From positions 372,001 through 436,000 of the forward strand of contig NZ_RQIH01000002.1 of the NCBI RefSeq assembly GCF_003939025.1: a DNA stretch of 64,000 nucleotides, written 5' to 3'. Each line of letters opens with the position of its first letter. Positions within the stretch are counted from its first letter, which is position 1. This DNA is from Rhizobium sophoriradicis. Its GTDB lineage: Bacteria; Pseudomonadota; Alphaproteobacteria; Rhizobiales; Rhizobiaceae. The notes under the pieces are model-generated. The model was given only the letters and a program-made list of their open reading frames with translations, was not told the origin of the DNA and searched no databases. This document shows positions 18,668 to 26,646 of the stretch, one piece after another. Position numbers and translations under genes: made by a program.

Positions 18668-19174
18668 TCAGCTCCGATCGCGTTGCGGGTCCAGCGCGAT
18701 ATTCAGGCCTACCTTCACCCTGTCCATCGCTACAAAACTGCGGAACCGCTTGACGTTCTTGTTGGCGAAGAACAGACGCCGGGTCATGGCTTCGTAGTCT
18801 CCCATGGTTCGGACGACGACGAGAAGAATGAAATCCACCTCGCCCGTCACGTAGTAGCACTGCTGGACTTCAGGAGCCTCGGAGAAGGATTTCTTCGTCG
18901 CGTCGTGCGTGGCGCCGGACTCGCTGTGCATCTCGACTTCGACAAAGACCGTGATCTCGTGCCGCACATGGGAAGGCTCGATCACCGCGACGTTGGCGGC
19001 GATCGTACCCGTCTCCTCCATTCGCTTGATCCGGCGCTGCACGGCTGGCGCCGACAGACCGATGACGTCTGCGATCGAGCGCTGCGGTGTCTTGTTGTCC
19101 CGCTGGAGAATCTCGAGAATGGCGAGGTCGAAGCGGTCAAGCTCCACCATATCCGCGGAAATCTTGTCGATCAT
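18668..19174 (-). CDS. Lrp/AsnC-family transcriptional regulator
   Basis: A 168-residue regulator with an N-terminal helix-turn-helix (ELDRFDLAILEILQRDNKTP, IADVIGLSAPAVQRRIKRME) and a C-terminal RAM domain (TVFVEVEM, VQQCYYVTGEVDFILLVVV). Such proteins form octamers whose DNA binding responds to an amino acid. The ATG at 19174 is preceded by AAGGGA; the frame is open far upstream but that part only shadows the opposite gene. It diverges from the diaminopropionate ammonia-lyase operon, and a symmetrical site lies in between, so local control of that operon is likely, with diaminopropionate or a precursor as a plausible effector. Confidence 0.9.
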   Translation of the reverse strand: MIDKISADMVELDRFDLAILEILQRDNKTPQRSIADVIGLSAPAVQRRIKRMEETGTIAANVAVIEPSHVRHEITVFVEVEMHSESGATHDATKKSFSEAPEVQQCYYVTGEVDFILLVVVRTMGDYEAMTRRLFFANKNVKRFRSFVAMDRVKVGLNIALDPQRDRS

Positions 19175-19234
19175 ACGGTGATCCCTTTGAGAGGAGCATC
19201 TGGCGACAAGTGAGGAAACGCTCCATTTTGGCGG

Positions 19235-19256
19235 CTGCAATGAGCGAATGTTGCAG
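19235..19256. promoter_or_regulatory. Candidate Lrp-type operator, CTGCAA-N10-TTGCAG
   Basis: A perfect inverted repeat of CTGCAA (19235-19240) and TTGCAG (19251-19256) with a 10-bp spacer lies in the 162-bp gap between the divergent lrp-like gene and the ammonia-lyase gene. Size and symmetry suit an Lrp/AsnC dimer site. Confidence 0.45.
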
Positions 19257-19336
19257 AATGGGTACCAAAATATAGCGCTAATTTCTATCGGGATGAAGTA
19301 ATTATCAGGGCAACGCATTTTCGAAAGGATGTCCGG

Positions 19337-20563
19337 ATGCTTCTCCTGAACGAACACGCCGACTACCGCAAACCTATCGATGCAGCCGACGACGAGATTT
19401 TGGGGATTGAAGCAGCAAAGATCGTCGAACGTTTCCTGCATCATCGCGATGGTCACAAGCCGACCCCTCTGCTCTCGCTCGCAAATCTTGCGCGTGAGAT
19501 CGGGGTCGGTTCGATCCTGATCAAGGATGAGGGCCATCGCCTCGGTCTCGGCAGCTTCAAGGCGCTCGGCGGTTCCTATGCCGTGATCCGGCTCGTTCTG
19601 GAGGAGGCTTCGAAGCGCCTTGGCCGCGAAGTGGACGTGGCAGATTTGCAGACCGTCGATGTGAGAGCCATCGCATCGAAAATGACGGTCGCCTGCGCAA
19701 CCGATGGCAACCACGGGCGCTCCGTCGCCATGGGTGCGCAGCTCGTCGGCGCCAAATGCTCGATCTTCGTTCATTCCGGCGTCAGCAAGGAGCGGATCGA
19801 CGCAATCGCCCGCTATGGCGCAGATATGATCCGCGTCGACGGCAATTATGATGACTCCGTTCGCGAAGCGGCGCGCGTTGCCGAGGAGAAGAACTGGATC
19901 ACGGTCTCCGACACGTCTTGGCCCGGCTACGAACGCATCCCGGGCTTCGTCATGCAGGGCTACACCGCGTTGCTGACCGAGGCGCTCCGCCAGATGCCGG
20001 AGCCGCCGACCCATGTTTTTGTGCAGGCCGGCGTGGGCGGCATCGCCGCTACGGTCGCGGGCCACTTCTCCGTCCTTTTTGGCAACAAACGCCCCTACTT
20101 CGTGGTCGTCGATCCCTCCCGCGCAGCCTGCATCGTCGGGACAGCGCGCGCCGGACATCCGGTGAAAGTCGATCACGGAGAGGCCACCGTGATGGCGATG
20201 CTGGAGTGTTATGAGCCGTCGCTGGTGGCATGGCGGATCCTGTCGCATGCTGCGGACGCATTCATGACGGTCGACGATCCCGACGCGATCGATGCGATGA
20301 AACTGCTTGCGAGCCCTGGTGGGTCCGACCCAGCGGTCGTTGCCGGCGAAAGCGGCGGCGTAGGTCTCGCGGCCCTTCTGAAAGTTGCCGCCGACACGGA
20401 ACTGCGGACGAAGATCGGCCTTGATGCGCAATCCCGCGTCTTCCTCATCAACACCGAGGGCGCGACCGACCCCCTCCTCTACGAGAAGTTTGTCGGCGCA
20501 ACGCCGGCGGACATAGCAGCGAAAAACTTCGGCCAAAGCGGAGTTAAGGAAAAGGTGGTGTGA
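19337..20563 (+). CDS. dpaL: Diaminopropionate ammonia-lyase
   Basis: The 408-residue fold-type II PLP enzyme has the cofactor lysine in LGSFKALGGSYA, the asparagine loop ATDGNHGRSVA, and a late glycine-rich region (AGESGGVGLAAL). The extended central region (VSDTSWPGYERIPGFVMQGY) is diagnostic for the DpaL/YgeX group rather than threonine dehydratase. It converts 2,3-diaminopropionate to pyruvate and two ammonia. AAAGGAT stands before the ATG. Its stop overlaps the start of the next gene (ATGA), so it forms an operon with two amidohydrolases that could produce its substrate from an acylated or carbamoylated precursor. Confidence 0.93.
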   Translation: MLLLNEHADYRKPIDAADDEILGIEAAKIVERFLHHRDGHKPTPLLSLANLAREIGVGSILIKDEGHRLGLGSFKALGGSYAVIRLVLEEASKRLGREVDVADLQTVDVRAIASKMTVACATDGNHGRSVAMGAQLVGAKCSIFVHSGVSKERIDAIARYGADMIRVDGNYDDSVREAARVAEEKNWITVSDTSWPGYERIPGFVMQGYTALLTEALRQMPEPPTHVFVQAGVGGIAATVAGHFSVLFGNKRPYFVVVDPSRAACIVGTARAGHPVKVDHGEATVMAMLECYEPSLVAWRILSHAADAFMTVDDPDAIDAMKLLASPGGSDPAVVAGESGGVGLAALLKVAADTELRTKIGLDAQSRVFLINTEGATDPLLYEKFVGATPADIAAKNFGQSGVKEKVV

Positions 20564-21804
20564 TGAGCGAGATTTCCATCAACTCCGAACGGCTGCTCGG
20601 CCGGATCCTTGAGCTCGGCGAAATCGGTCGTGACGACGACGGTCGGCTTACCCGTCTCGCGGCTTCGGATACGGAGAAGCTCGGACGTGACAAGTTCGTC
20701 TCGTGGATTGAGCAGGCCGGCTTGGGAGTTGCCGTCGACCGTATCGGCAACATATTCGGCATCTGGAGGCCCGCAGCCGTTTCCGACGAAGCACCGCTCA
20801 TGCTCGGATCGCACATCGATACCGTGATCAACGCGGGCATTTATGACGGATGTTATGGCGTTCTGTCTGGCCTTGAAGTCATCGAGACGCTTGTCGCAGC
20901 GGGTTTCCAGCCGTCGCGTCCGATCGTGGTCGCCGCCTTCACCAATGAGGAAGGTGTGCGCTACGCCCCCGACATGATGGGATCGCTCGTCTATGCGGGC
21001 GGCCTCGATGTCGACGCCGCTCACGCAACTGTGGGAACAGATGGCACGAAACTTGGTGAGGAGCTGCGGCGCATCGGCTACGATGGAGAGCATCACCCAG
21101 ACTTCATCCGGCCGCATGCCTACATCGAGCTGCATATCGAACAAGGTCCGGTTCTCGAGCGCGAAGGCATTCAGATCGGCGCCGTGGAAAACCTGCAGGG
21201 CATCTCCTGGCAGCGGGTGACCATCAGCGGCGACGCCAACCATGCGGGAACCACACCAATCTCGATGCGTCGCGACGCCGGACATGCCGCCGCGCTCGTC
21301 ATCACCTTCCTGCGGGAACGCGCAAGGAACTCGAACACGCCGACAGTGGCAACGGTTGGCTGCATGAGCTTCGAGCCGAACGCGATCAACGTCATCCCTT
21401 CCCGCGCAACCTTTACGGTGGATCTACGCGATCCGGACGAGGATCGGCTGAAGCAAGAGGAGGCCGCTCTCGAAGCCTACCTTGCGCAACTGGCGAAGGA
21501 GGAGGACGTGTCCTTCGAGGTCGAACGCCTCGCCCGCTTTCAGCCGGTGGCGTTCGACGGGAAGATCATCGAACTGATCGAGAAAGCGGCGGCCGGGCGC
21601 GGACACACGGTCCGCCGCATGACGTCGGGGGCGGGCCATGATGCGCAGATGATCGCGCGGATCGCCCCCTCGGCGATGATCTTCGTGCCGAGCCTCGGCG
21701 GCATCAGCCATAATCCGAGGGAAAAGACCCAGGACGAAGATCTGGTCGCCGGAGCGAACATGCTTCTCGACGTTGTAAAGCAGATTACGGGCGGAGGAGT
21801 TTGA
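20563..21804 (+). CDS. N-carbamoyl-L-amino acid hydrolase / allantoate amidohydrolase family (Zn-dependent)
   Basis: The 413-residue M20-type amidase has the metal-ligand motifs of the HyuC/AllC family: GSHIDTVINAGIYDGCYGV, AFTNEEGVRY and ELHIEQGPVLE, and a dimerisation domain with SGDANHAGTTPISMRRDA. The late histidine lies in LGGISHNPRE. Members hydrolyse ureido groups (N-carbamoyl amino acids, ureidoglycolate, allantoate). The start ATG overlaps the dpaL stop; an in-frame GTG one codon earlier is possible. Next to dpaL the likely role is release of 2,3-diaminopropionate from a carbamoyl derivative. E. coli carries dpaL (ygeX) beside an M20 hydrolase (ygeY) and hydantoinase-type genes, a suggestive parallel. 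Confidence 0.88.
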   Translation: MSEISINSERLLGRILELGEIGRDDDGRLTRLAASDTEKLGRDKFVSWIEQAGLGVAVDRIGNIFGIWRPAAVSDEAPLMLGSHIDTVINAGIYDGCYGVLSGLEVIETLVAAGFQPSRPIVVAAFTNEEGVRYAPDMMGSLVYAGGLDVDAAHATVGTDGTKLGEELRRIGYDGEHHPDFIRPHAYIELHIEQGPVLEREGIQIGAVENLQGISWQRVTISGDANHAGTTPISMRRDAGHAAALVITFLRERARNSNTPTVATVGCMSFEPNAINVIPSRATFTVDLRDPDEDRLKQEEAALEAYLAQLAKEEDVSFEVERLARFQPVAFDGKIIELIEKAAAGRGHTVRRMTSGAGHDAQMIARIAPSAMIFVPSLGGISHNPREKTQDEDLVAGANMLLDVVKQITGGGV

Positions 21805-21805
21805 G

Positions 21806-22963
21806 ATGGCGATCGATATCGATGCTCTGAGGAACGAAATGACGGCGTGGCGGCGCGACCTGCATGCCCACCCCGAGTTCGGATTCGAGGAGCAACGCAC
21901 CTCGGCCTTCGTCGCCGCCAAGCTGCGCGAGTTCGGCCTCGACGATGTGGCGGAGGGTGTTGGAGGAACCGGTGTCGTCGGCACGCTCAAGCGCGGATCC
22001 GGCAACCGCTCGATTGCGCTGCGGGCCGACATGGACGCGCTTCGAATCCCGGAGCAGGGAAATCTTCTCTACAAATCGTCGAACCCTGGGGTCATGCACG
22101 CCTGCGGCCACGACGGGCACACCACCATGCTCCTCGGAGCCGCCAAGCTGCTCGCCGAGGAAGGTGGTTTCGACGGAACCGTCCGCTTCATTTTTCAGCC
22201 AGCGGAGGAATGGGGACGCGGCGCACTTGCCATGCTCGCGGACGGATTGATGGAGCGCTATCCGTTTGAGGAGATCTACGGCATTCACAACATGCCCGGC
22301 CTCCCCGTCGGCACATTCGAAACCCGGCCGGGGGCGATCATGTCGGCCGAAGACAATTTCGAGATCGTGCTTCGCGGCGTCGGCGGCCATGCTGCCCGCC
22401 CTCACAGGGGCAACGAGGTTCTCATCGCCGCCTGCGCCCTTGTGACCAACCTGCAGACGATCGTCTCCCGCCGCCTCAGTCCCACGGACACCTCCGTGGT
22501 TTCGGTCACTGAACTCATCACCGACGGAACTCGAAACGCTCTGCCCGGAGAGGCGAGGATCCTGGGCGACGCACGAAGCTTCCGTTCGGAAGTCAGCGCC
22601 GAAATCGAGAAGCAGATGCGCATCATCGCTGAGGGAACCGCTCTCGCCTATAATGTCTCGGCCGAGGTGACTTACACCAGGGAATTCGTTCCGCTCCTAA
22701 ACGATCCCGATCTGGTCGAGGAGACTTTCGCCGCCGCTTACAGCATTTTCCCTGAGAAAAATGTTCGCATGGCACGGGAGCCGATGACGGGAAGCGAGGA
22801 TTTCGCACACTTTCTGGAGCATGCGCCCGGTGTGTTCGTATTCCTTGGCAACGGTGACTCGCCACCGTTGCACAATCCTCGCTATGACTTCTGCGACGAT
22901 GGCCTGATCCATGGGACGAATTTCCACACGGCGATCGTCCGCCGCCGGCTGCCCCTGCCCTGA
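21806..22963 (+). CDS. M20 family amidohydrolase (hippurate hydrolase/aminoacylase type)
   Basis: The 385-residue metallohydrolase has WRRDLHAHPEFGFEE, the catalytic-aspartate region RADMDALRIPEQ, HACGHDGHTTML, the general-base/metal motif FQPAEEWGRGA, GVGGHAARPH in the lid domain, and the late metal ligand within MTGSEDFAHFLE. It belongs to the M20D group that cleaves N-acyl amino acids (hippurate, indole-acetyl amino acids, N-acetyl diamines). GGAGG precedes the ATG, one base after the previous stop. As third gene of the dpaL operon it would remove an acyl group from an acyl-diaminopropionate. The acyl group is not deducible. Confidence 0.9.
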   Translation: MAIDIDALRNEMTAWRRDLHAHPEFGFEEQRTSAFVAAKLREFGLDDVAEGVGGTGVVGTLKRGSGNRSIALRADMDALRIPEQGNLLYKSSNPGVMHACGHDGHTTMLLGAAKLLAEEGGFDGTVRFIFQPAEEWGRGALAMLADGLMERYPFEEIYGIHNMPGLPVGTFETRPGAIMSAEDNFEIVLRGVGGHAARPHRGNEVLIAACALVTNLQTIVSRRLSPTDTSVVSVTELITDGTRNALPGEARILGDARSFRSEVSAEIEKQMRIIAEGTALAYNVSAEVTYTREFVPLLNDPDLVEETFAAAYSIFPEKNVRMAREPMTGSEDFAHFLEHAPGVFVFLGNGDSPPLHNPRYDFCDDGLIHGTNFHTAIVRRRLPLP

Positions 22964-23038
22964 TTTCCGCAGGCGGCTGCTATCTCACAGCCTTTGAGAA
23001 CGACTAAGTCTTCTCGATACCGAGGCGCGCTGGATCGT

Positions 23039-23419
23039 TCACCACCGTCTGGTTTGCGAGACATGACCGGCAAATCCGCCCAGCAATACGCCGAACGGCA
23101 AGCGCCTGATCGCCCTCGCCGCGACGAAGGCTGCGCCGGTGGCGAAGGCGAGTTTCAGCCACGGATAGTCACCGAGCTGGACATGGGCATTCGCATCGAC
23201 GGATGTAGCCTTGGCTTTCAGCGCCGCTTCCGCATCGTCACGCAGAAGGCCGATGCGGGCGTGCAGCAGCCTCAATTCCCGCTGCAGGTGGTGCAGACTT
23301 TGGTCGGCCTTGTCACGCGCGGACTCGGCGGCCGCATCGGCAAAAGGCAGTTCGCCCTCTGCGACCAGCTCATCGGGATCGGGCGGAAGAAAGCCGTCGC
23401 GATTGATGGATGATTGCAT
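23039..23419 (-). CDS. Small hypothetical protein with C-terminal membrane segment
   Basis: A 126-residue protein with an acidic N-terminus, a predicted coiled coil (about residues 30-70, SARDKADQSLHHLQRELRLL) and a C-terminal hydrophobic stretch (LKLAFATGAAFVAARAIRR then GVLLGGFAGHV). This resembles in layout, but not clearly in sequence, the ElaB/YqjD membrane-anchored stress proteins. GAGG is eight bases before the ATG at 23419; the ATG at 23425 is too close to it. It follows the general-stress gene at 23482 on the same strand and may be cotranscribed. Function unknown. Confidence 0.65.
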   Translation of the reverse strand: MQSSINRDGFLPPDPDELVAEGELPFADAAAESARDKADQSLHHLQRELRLLHARIGLLRDDAEAALKAKATSVDANAHVQLGDYPWLKLAFATGAAFVAARAIRRLPFGVLLGGFAGHVSQTRRW

Positions 23420-23481
23420 CGACATGTCCTCGAATTAGTCAGCGAAGCAACGCCCGGCATTGCCGCCGGCCTCGCTGCACA

Positions 23482-24153
23482 TCAATGATCGCGCCGGAAA
23501 CTCTGGCTCTGCTGTGATCCGCCTTGCGTCTGCGACTGCCGATCCGCATCGTTTGACGATGCGGAGGCGCCGGTGAATCTGTAAGCACGAACCTTGGCGC
23601 TTCCATGCGTTGTGTCGCGCATTGCGACCGGGCGCGCCTCGTCGGAAGCCGGCGCTTCGAACGCGCTTTCCGATACGGCCAGATCGTCCGCGGCTTTGCC
23701 GCCGCGGGCTGCACCGGCGTAACCGGTATTGGATCCGCCTTGGCGTCCGCTTTCCGATAACCAGAGATCCGCCCGCTCGTCGATGTCGATGCTGCCCTCG
23801 TCGTCCAGGATATCGTGAACGGTTTCGTAGAGTGCGTCGTCGATATCGTTGACCTGGACGAGGAAGCCGCCTCGCCTCAGCCCTTCTGCGTACATAGCGC
23901 GATCCTCGTCAGGGAAGAAGAAGTCGGCAAGGGCATCGAAGAAGCCGCTGCGATCATCGCTCATGACGCCGGCATTTTTTTCATCCGCCTCATATCCCGG
24001 CATCAACCTTATTCTGGCGACGGGGACGCCTGCGTCTTCAAGACGGGAGACCGCTGATTCGGCGTCCGACCGGCTGTCGAAAAATGCGGTAAGGCTGCCG
24101 CCGCCCACGGGGCCTGAAAAACCCGGGTTGGTATCGTTGTGAATGTTGCTCAC
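23482..24153 (-). CDS. General stress protein 17M/YflT-like protein
   Basis: A 223-residue soluble protein. Residues 18-90 have a ferredoxin-like alpha/beta domain (SLTAFFDSRSDAESAVSRLE, AGVPVARIRLMPG) that recurs as GGFLVQVNDIDDALYETV, the signature of the YflT/GSP17M stress family. The C-terminal 90 residues are low-complexity, rich in Ser, Gln, Gly and Asp. The start is the GTG at 24153, with AGGAGA at ideal spacing. Induction by heat, salt or desiccation is known for the family but not shown here. It diverges from terC. Confidence 0.75.
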   Translation of the reverse strand: MSNIHNDTNPGFSGPVGGGSLTAFFDSRSDAESAVSRLEDAGVPVARIRLMPGYEADEKNAGVMSDDRSGFFDALADFFFPDEDRAMYAEGLRRGGFLVQVNDIDDALYETVHDILDDEGSIDIDERADLWLSESGRQGGSNTGYAGAARGGKAADDLAVSESAFEAPASDEARPVAMRDTTHGSAKVRAYRFTGASASSNDADRQSQTQGGSQQSQSFRRDH

Positions 24154-24411
24154 GGAACTCTCCTCTCGATGTCGCGTTCCAGCCGCCGACCCGACGCCTG
24201 GTTTCCTGACTCGGAGAACCGGCAGCCGAGATGAATGTTCCACGACGAAGACGATGGCTTTGGCGGCGGCGGCGCAGACGGTTCATAACGTCATCGCCAG
24301 CTGTTTCGGATGCACTGCCCGCTGAATTGCATCGCCTACGGCGTCCTTCAGCGGTTGACGTTAAACCGTCGAGACGCTAGCACGGCTCTGGACGCATTGG
24401 GGATATTTCAT

Positions 24412-25038
24412 ATGGACATGTTTACGGCAGCCGGTATGACGGCTTTGCTGCAGGTCATTGCTATCGACCTCGTTCTCGCCGGCGACAACGCCGTGGTTAT
24501 CGGTCTTGCCGCTGCCGGCCTCGAGGCTACGCAGCGCCGCAAGGCGATCATCGTCGGCATCGTCGCCGCGACCCTTCTTCGTATTCTGTTTGCCAGCGTT
24601 GCAGTCTATCTGCTGGCGATCGTCGGCCTGCTGCTGGCCGGCGGACTCCTGCTCCTGTGGGTCTGCTGGAAGATGTGGCGCGAGCTTCGCGCCGGTCATC
24701 ACGAGAGCCACGAGGCGGTGGGCGGCGAAGGCGCGCCGAAAAAGACCTTCTTCCAGGCGGCGACCCAGATCGTCATCGCCGACGTCTCGATGTCGCTCGA
24801 CAACGTCCTCGCCGTTGCCGGTGCTGCGCGCGAACATCCGAGCGTGCTGGTCATCGGTCTTGCCCTGTCAATCGCGCTGATGGGTATCGCCGCAAACCTG
24901 ATCGCCCGGTTGCTCAGCAGCCATCGCTGGATCGCCTATGTCGGTCTGCTAATCATCCTCTACGTCTCGCTCGACATGATCCACCGCGGTGGCGTCGAAC
25001 TGTGGCCGTACGTGCAAGCGAGCGGGTTCAAGCTTTAG
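24412..25038 (+). CDS. TerC family (YjbE/YkoY-type) integral membrane protein
   Basis: The 208-residue membrane protein has six to seven helices with the paired acidic motifs of TerC proteins: AIDLVLAGDNAVVIGLAA in the first helix and VIADVSMSLDNVLAVAGAA in the repeat. These aspartates are thought to carry divalent metals, and bacterial members export manganese or load metal onto exported proteins. I chose the ATG at 24412 since the motif starts just after it. In many bacteria such genes follow a yybP-ykoY manganese riboswitch, but I could not recognise one in the 258-bp gap upstream. It ends one base from the convergent MBL gene. Confidence 0.85.
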   Translation: MDMFTAAGMTALLQVIAIDLVLAGDNAVVIGLAAAGLEATQRRKAIIVGIVAATLLRILFASVAVYLLAIVGLLLAGGLLLLWVCWKMWRELRAGHHESHEAVGGEGAPKKTFFQAATQIVIADVSMSLDNVLAVAGAAREHPSVLVIGLALSIALMGIAANLIARLLSSHRWIAYVGLLIILYVSLDMIHRGGVELWPYVQASGFKL

Positions 25039-25039
25039 T

Positions 25040-25855
25040 CTAGAGCCTGATCTCGGTCTCGAAGCTCATCTGGTCATACGCCGGCACCACATGGTCCGGC
25101 GTCTCGGCCATCACCACGTCGTAGTCGAGCGGCGTGTGCATATGGGTGAGGATCGCCCGTTTCGGCTTCAGCCGGCCGATCCAATCGAGCGACTGTTCCA
25201 GCGACAGATGGCTCGGGTGATAGGTATATTGCAGCGCGTCGATGACCAGCACATCGAGATCCTGCAGCTTCTCGACGGTCTGCGGCGGGAAATCGCTGAT
25301 ATCGCTGCAATAAGCCACATCGCCGATGCGGAACCCGAGCGAATGGATATCGCCATGCTGCTGGATGTGCGGGTAAAAGTCGATCTTGCCGCCGGGACCG
25401 CGGATTTCGACGGGTTCGTCGATATTTTTGATGACAACAGGCAGCACGATCGGCGGGTAATTGCTGCCGGGCGGCGTTTCCAGGCAATAGCGGAAGGCTT
25501 CACGCAGCCTGTCCATCGTATACTGGTCGGCAAAGATCGGCACCCGGCGGCGCGTATTGTGGAAATAGCCGCGCAGATCATCGATGCCGTGAATATGGTC
25601 GGCATGCGGGTGGCTGTAAAGCACGGCATCGACATGGTCCGCCCCTGCCCTGATCATCTGCTCACGAAAATCCGGCCCGGTATCGACGACAACCGTCGTG
25701 ACGCCGTCAGGGCCGAATTGCTGCACCATGAACGAGGCGCGCGTGCGCCGGTTTTTCGGATTGTCGGGGTTGCAGGCGCCCCAGTCGCCGGTAATGCGCG
25801 GCACGCCCGGTGACGACGAACAGCCGAGAATGGTGAAACGCCGCCGGTAGAGCAC
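25040..25855 (-). CDS. MBL-fold metal-dependent hydrolase (PhnP-like)
   Basis: The 271-residue metallo-beta-lactamase-fold enzyme has the metal motif SHPHADHIHGIDDLRGY, a leading ILGCSSSPGVPRI strand and late ligands (YCSDISDFPP, and ILTHMH). It is most like PhnP (phosphoribosyl cyclic phosphodiesterase) and RNase Z relatives, so a phosphodiester substrate is plausible. The ORF is open upstream through tatD, but the first sensible start is the GTG at 25855, four bases after the tatD stop. It is the third gene of metG-tatD-MBL, an arrangement common in alphaproteobacteria. Confidence 0.85.
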   Translation of the reverse strand: MLYRRRFTILGCSSSPGVPRITGDWGACNPDNPKNRRTRASFMVQQFGPDGVTTVVVDTGPDFREQMIRAGADHVDAVLYSHPHADHIHGIDDLRGYFHNTRRRVPIFADQYTMDRLREAFRYCLETPPGSNYPPIVLPVVIKNIDEPVEIRGPGGKIDFYPHIQQHGDIHSLGFRIGDVAYCSDISDFPPQTVEKLQDLDVLVIDALQYTYHPSHLSLEQSLDWIGRLKPKRAILTHMHTPLDYDVVMAETPDHVVPAYDQMSFETEIRL

Positions 25856-25859
25856 GCCG

Positions 25860-26642
25860 CTAGATCCTCGGCATTTTCGTAAACAGGCGCAAAGCGTTCT
25901 CGGTCGTGATCCGCGCGGTATCGGCGTAGGAAAGGCCGATCGTCTCGGCGAGCACTTCGGCCGTGTTGACGACATAGGACGGCTCGTTGCGCTTGCCGCG
26001 CCAGCGCTTCGGCGCCAGATACGGCGCGTCCGTTTCCACCAGCAGCCGCTCATGCGGGACCGTCTTGGCAATCTCGCGCAGCTCTTCCGATTTCGGGAAC
26101 GTCAGGATGCCAGAGAAGGAGATATAGCCGCCGAGTTCGACACCGGTTCGCGCCAGTTCCGGACCCGCTGAAAAGCAGTGCAAGATAAAGGGGAAAGCCC
26201 CCTTCCCTGTTTCCTCGGTCAGGATGGAAGCCATATCTTCGTCAGCGCTGCGGCTGTGGATGACGAGCGGAAGCTGCGTTTCCCGAGCGGCGGCAATATG
26301 CCGGCGAAAGCCGGTCTGCTGGTCCTCGGGCTTCTGCGTGTCATAGAAATAGTCGAGGCCGGCCTCGCCGATCGCCACTACCTTTTCATGGGCGTTTGCC
26401 AAGCGCACCAGATCTTCCGTCTGGATGTCCAGCTCGTCGCCAGCATTGTTCGGATGCGTACCGACCGAGCAGAACACCGATGGATATTTCTCGGTGAGAG
26501 CGAGCAACCCGTCGAGCTTCCGCACGCGCGTCGAGATCGTCACCATCTGTTTGACACCAGCCTGATGCGCGCGCGTGACAATCTCGTCGCGCTCGGCCTC
26601 GAAGTCGGCGAAATCGAGATGGCAATGCGTATCGATCAGCAC
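25860..26642 (-). CDS. tatD: TatD family deoxyribonuclease
   Basis: The 260-residue TIM-barrel hydrolase has the metal motifs MLIDTHCHLDF, the glutamate in AIGEAGLDYF, LVIHSRSADED, ILHCFSAGPE and LVETDAPYLAPK. TatD/YcfH proteins are 3'-5' DNA exonucleases linked to DNA repair and degradation. The start codon is GTG. It begins four bases after the metG stop and overlaps no gene, so it is translated from the metG message. Confidence 0.9.
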   Translation of the reverse strand: MLIDTHCHLDFADFEAERDEIVTRAHQAGVKQMVTISTRVRKLDGLLALTEKYPSVFCSVGTHPNNAGDELDIQTEDLVRLANAHEKVVAIGEAGLDYFYDTQKPEDQQTGFRRHIAAARETQLPLVIHSRSADEDMASILTEETGKGAFPFILHCFSAGPELARTGVELGGYISFSGILTFPKSEELREIAKTVPHERLLVETDAPYLAPKRWRGKRNEPSYVVNTAEVLAETIGLSYADTARITTENALRLFTKMPRI

Positions 26643-26646
26643 GGCC

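Noticed and set aside
24154-24411. Possible yybP-ykoY manganese riboswitch upstream of terC
   Set aside because: I could not find the conserved GGGGAG-type core and helices by eye; a covariance-model search would be needed to reopen it.
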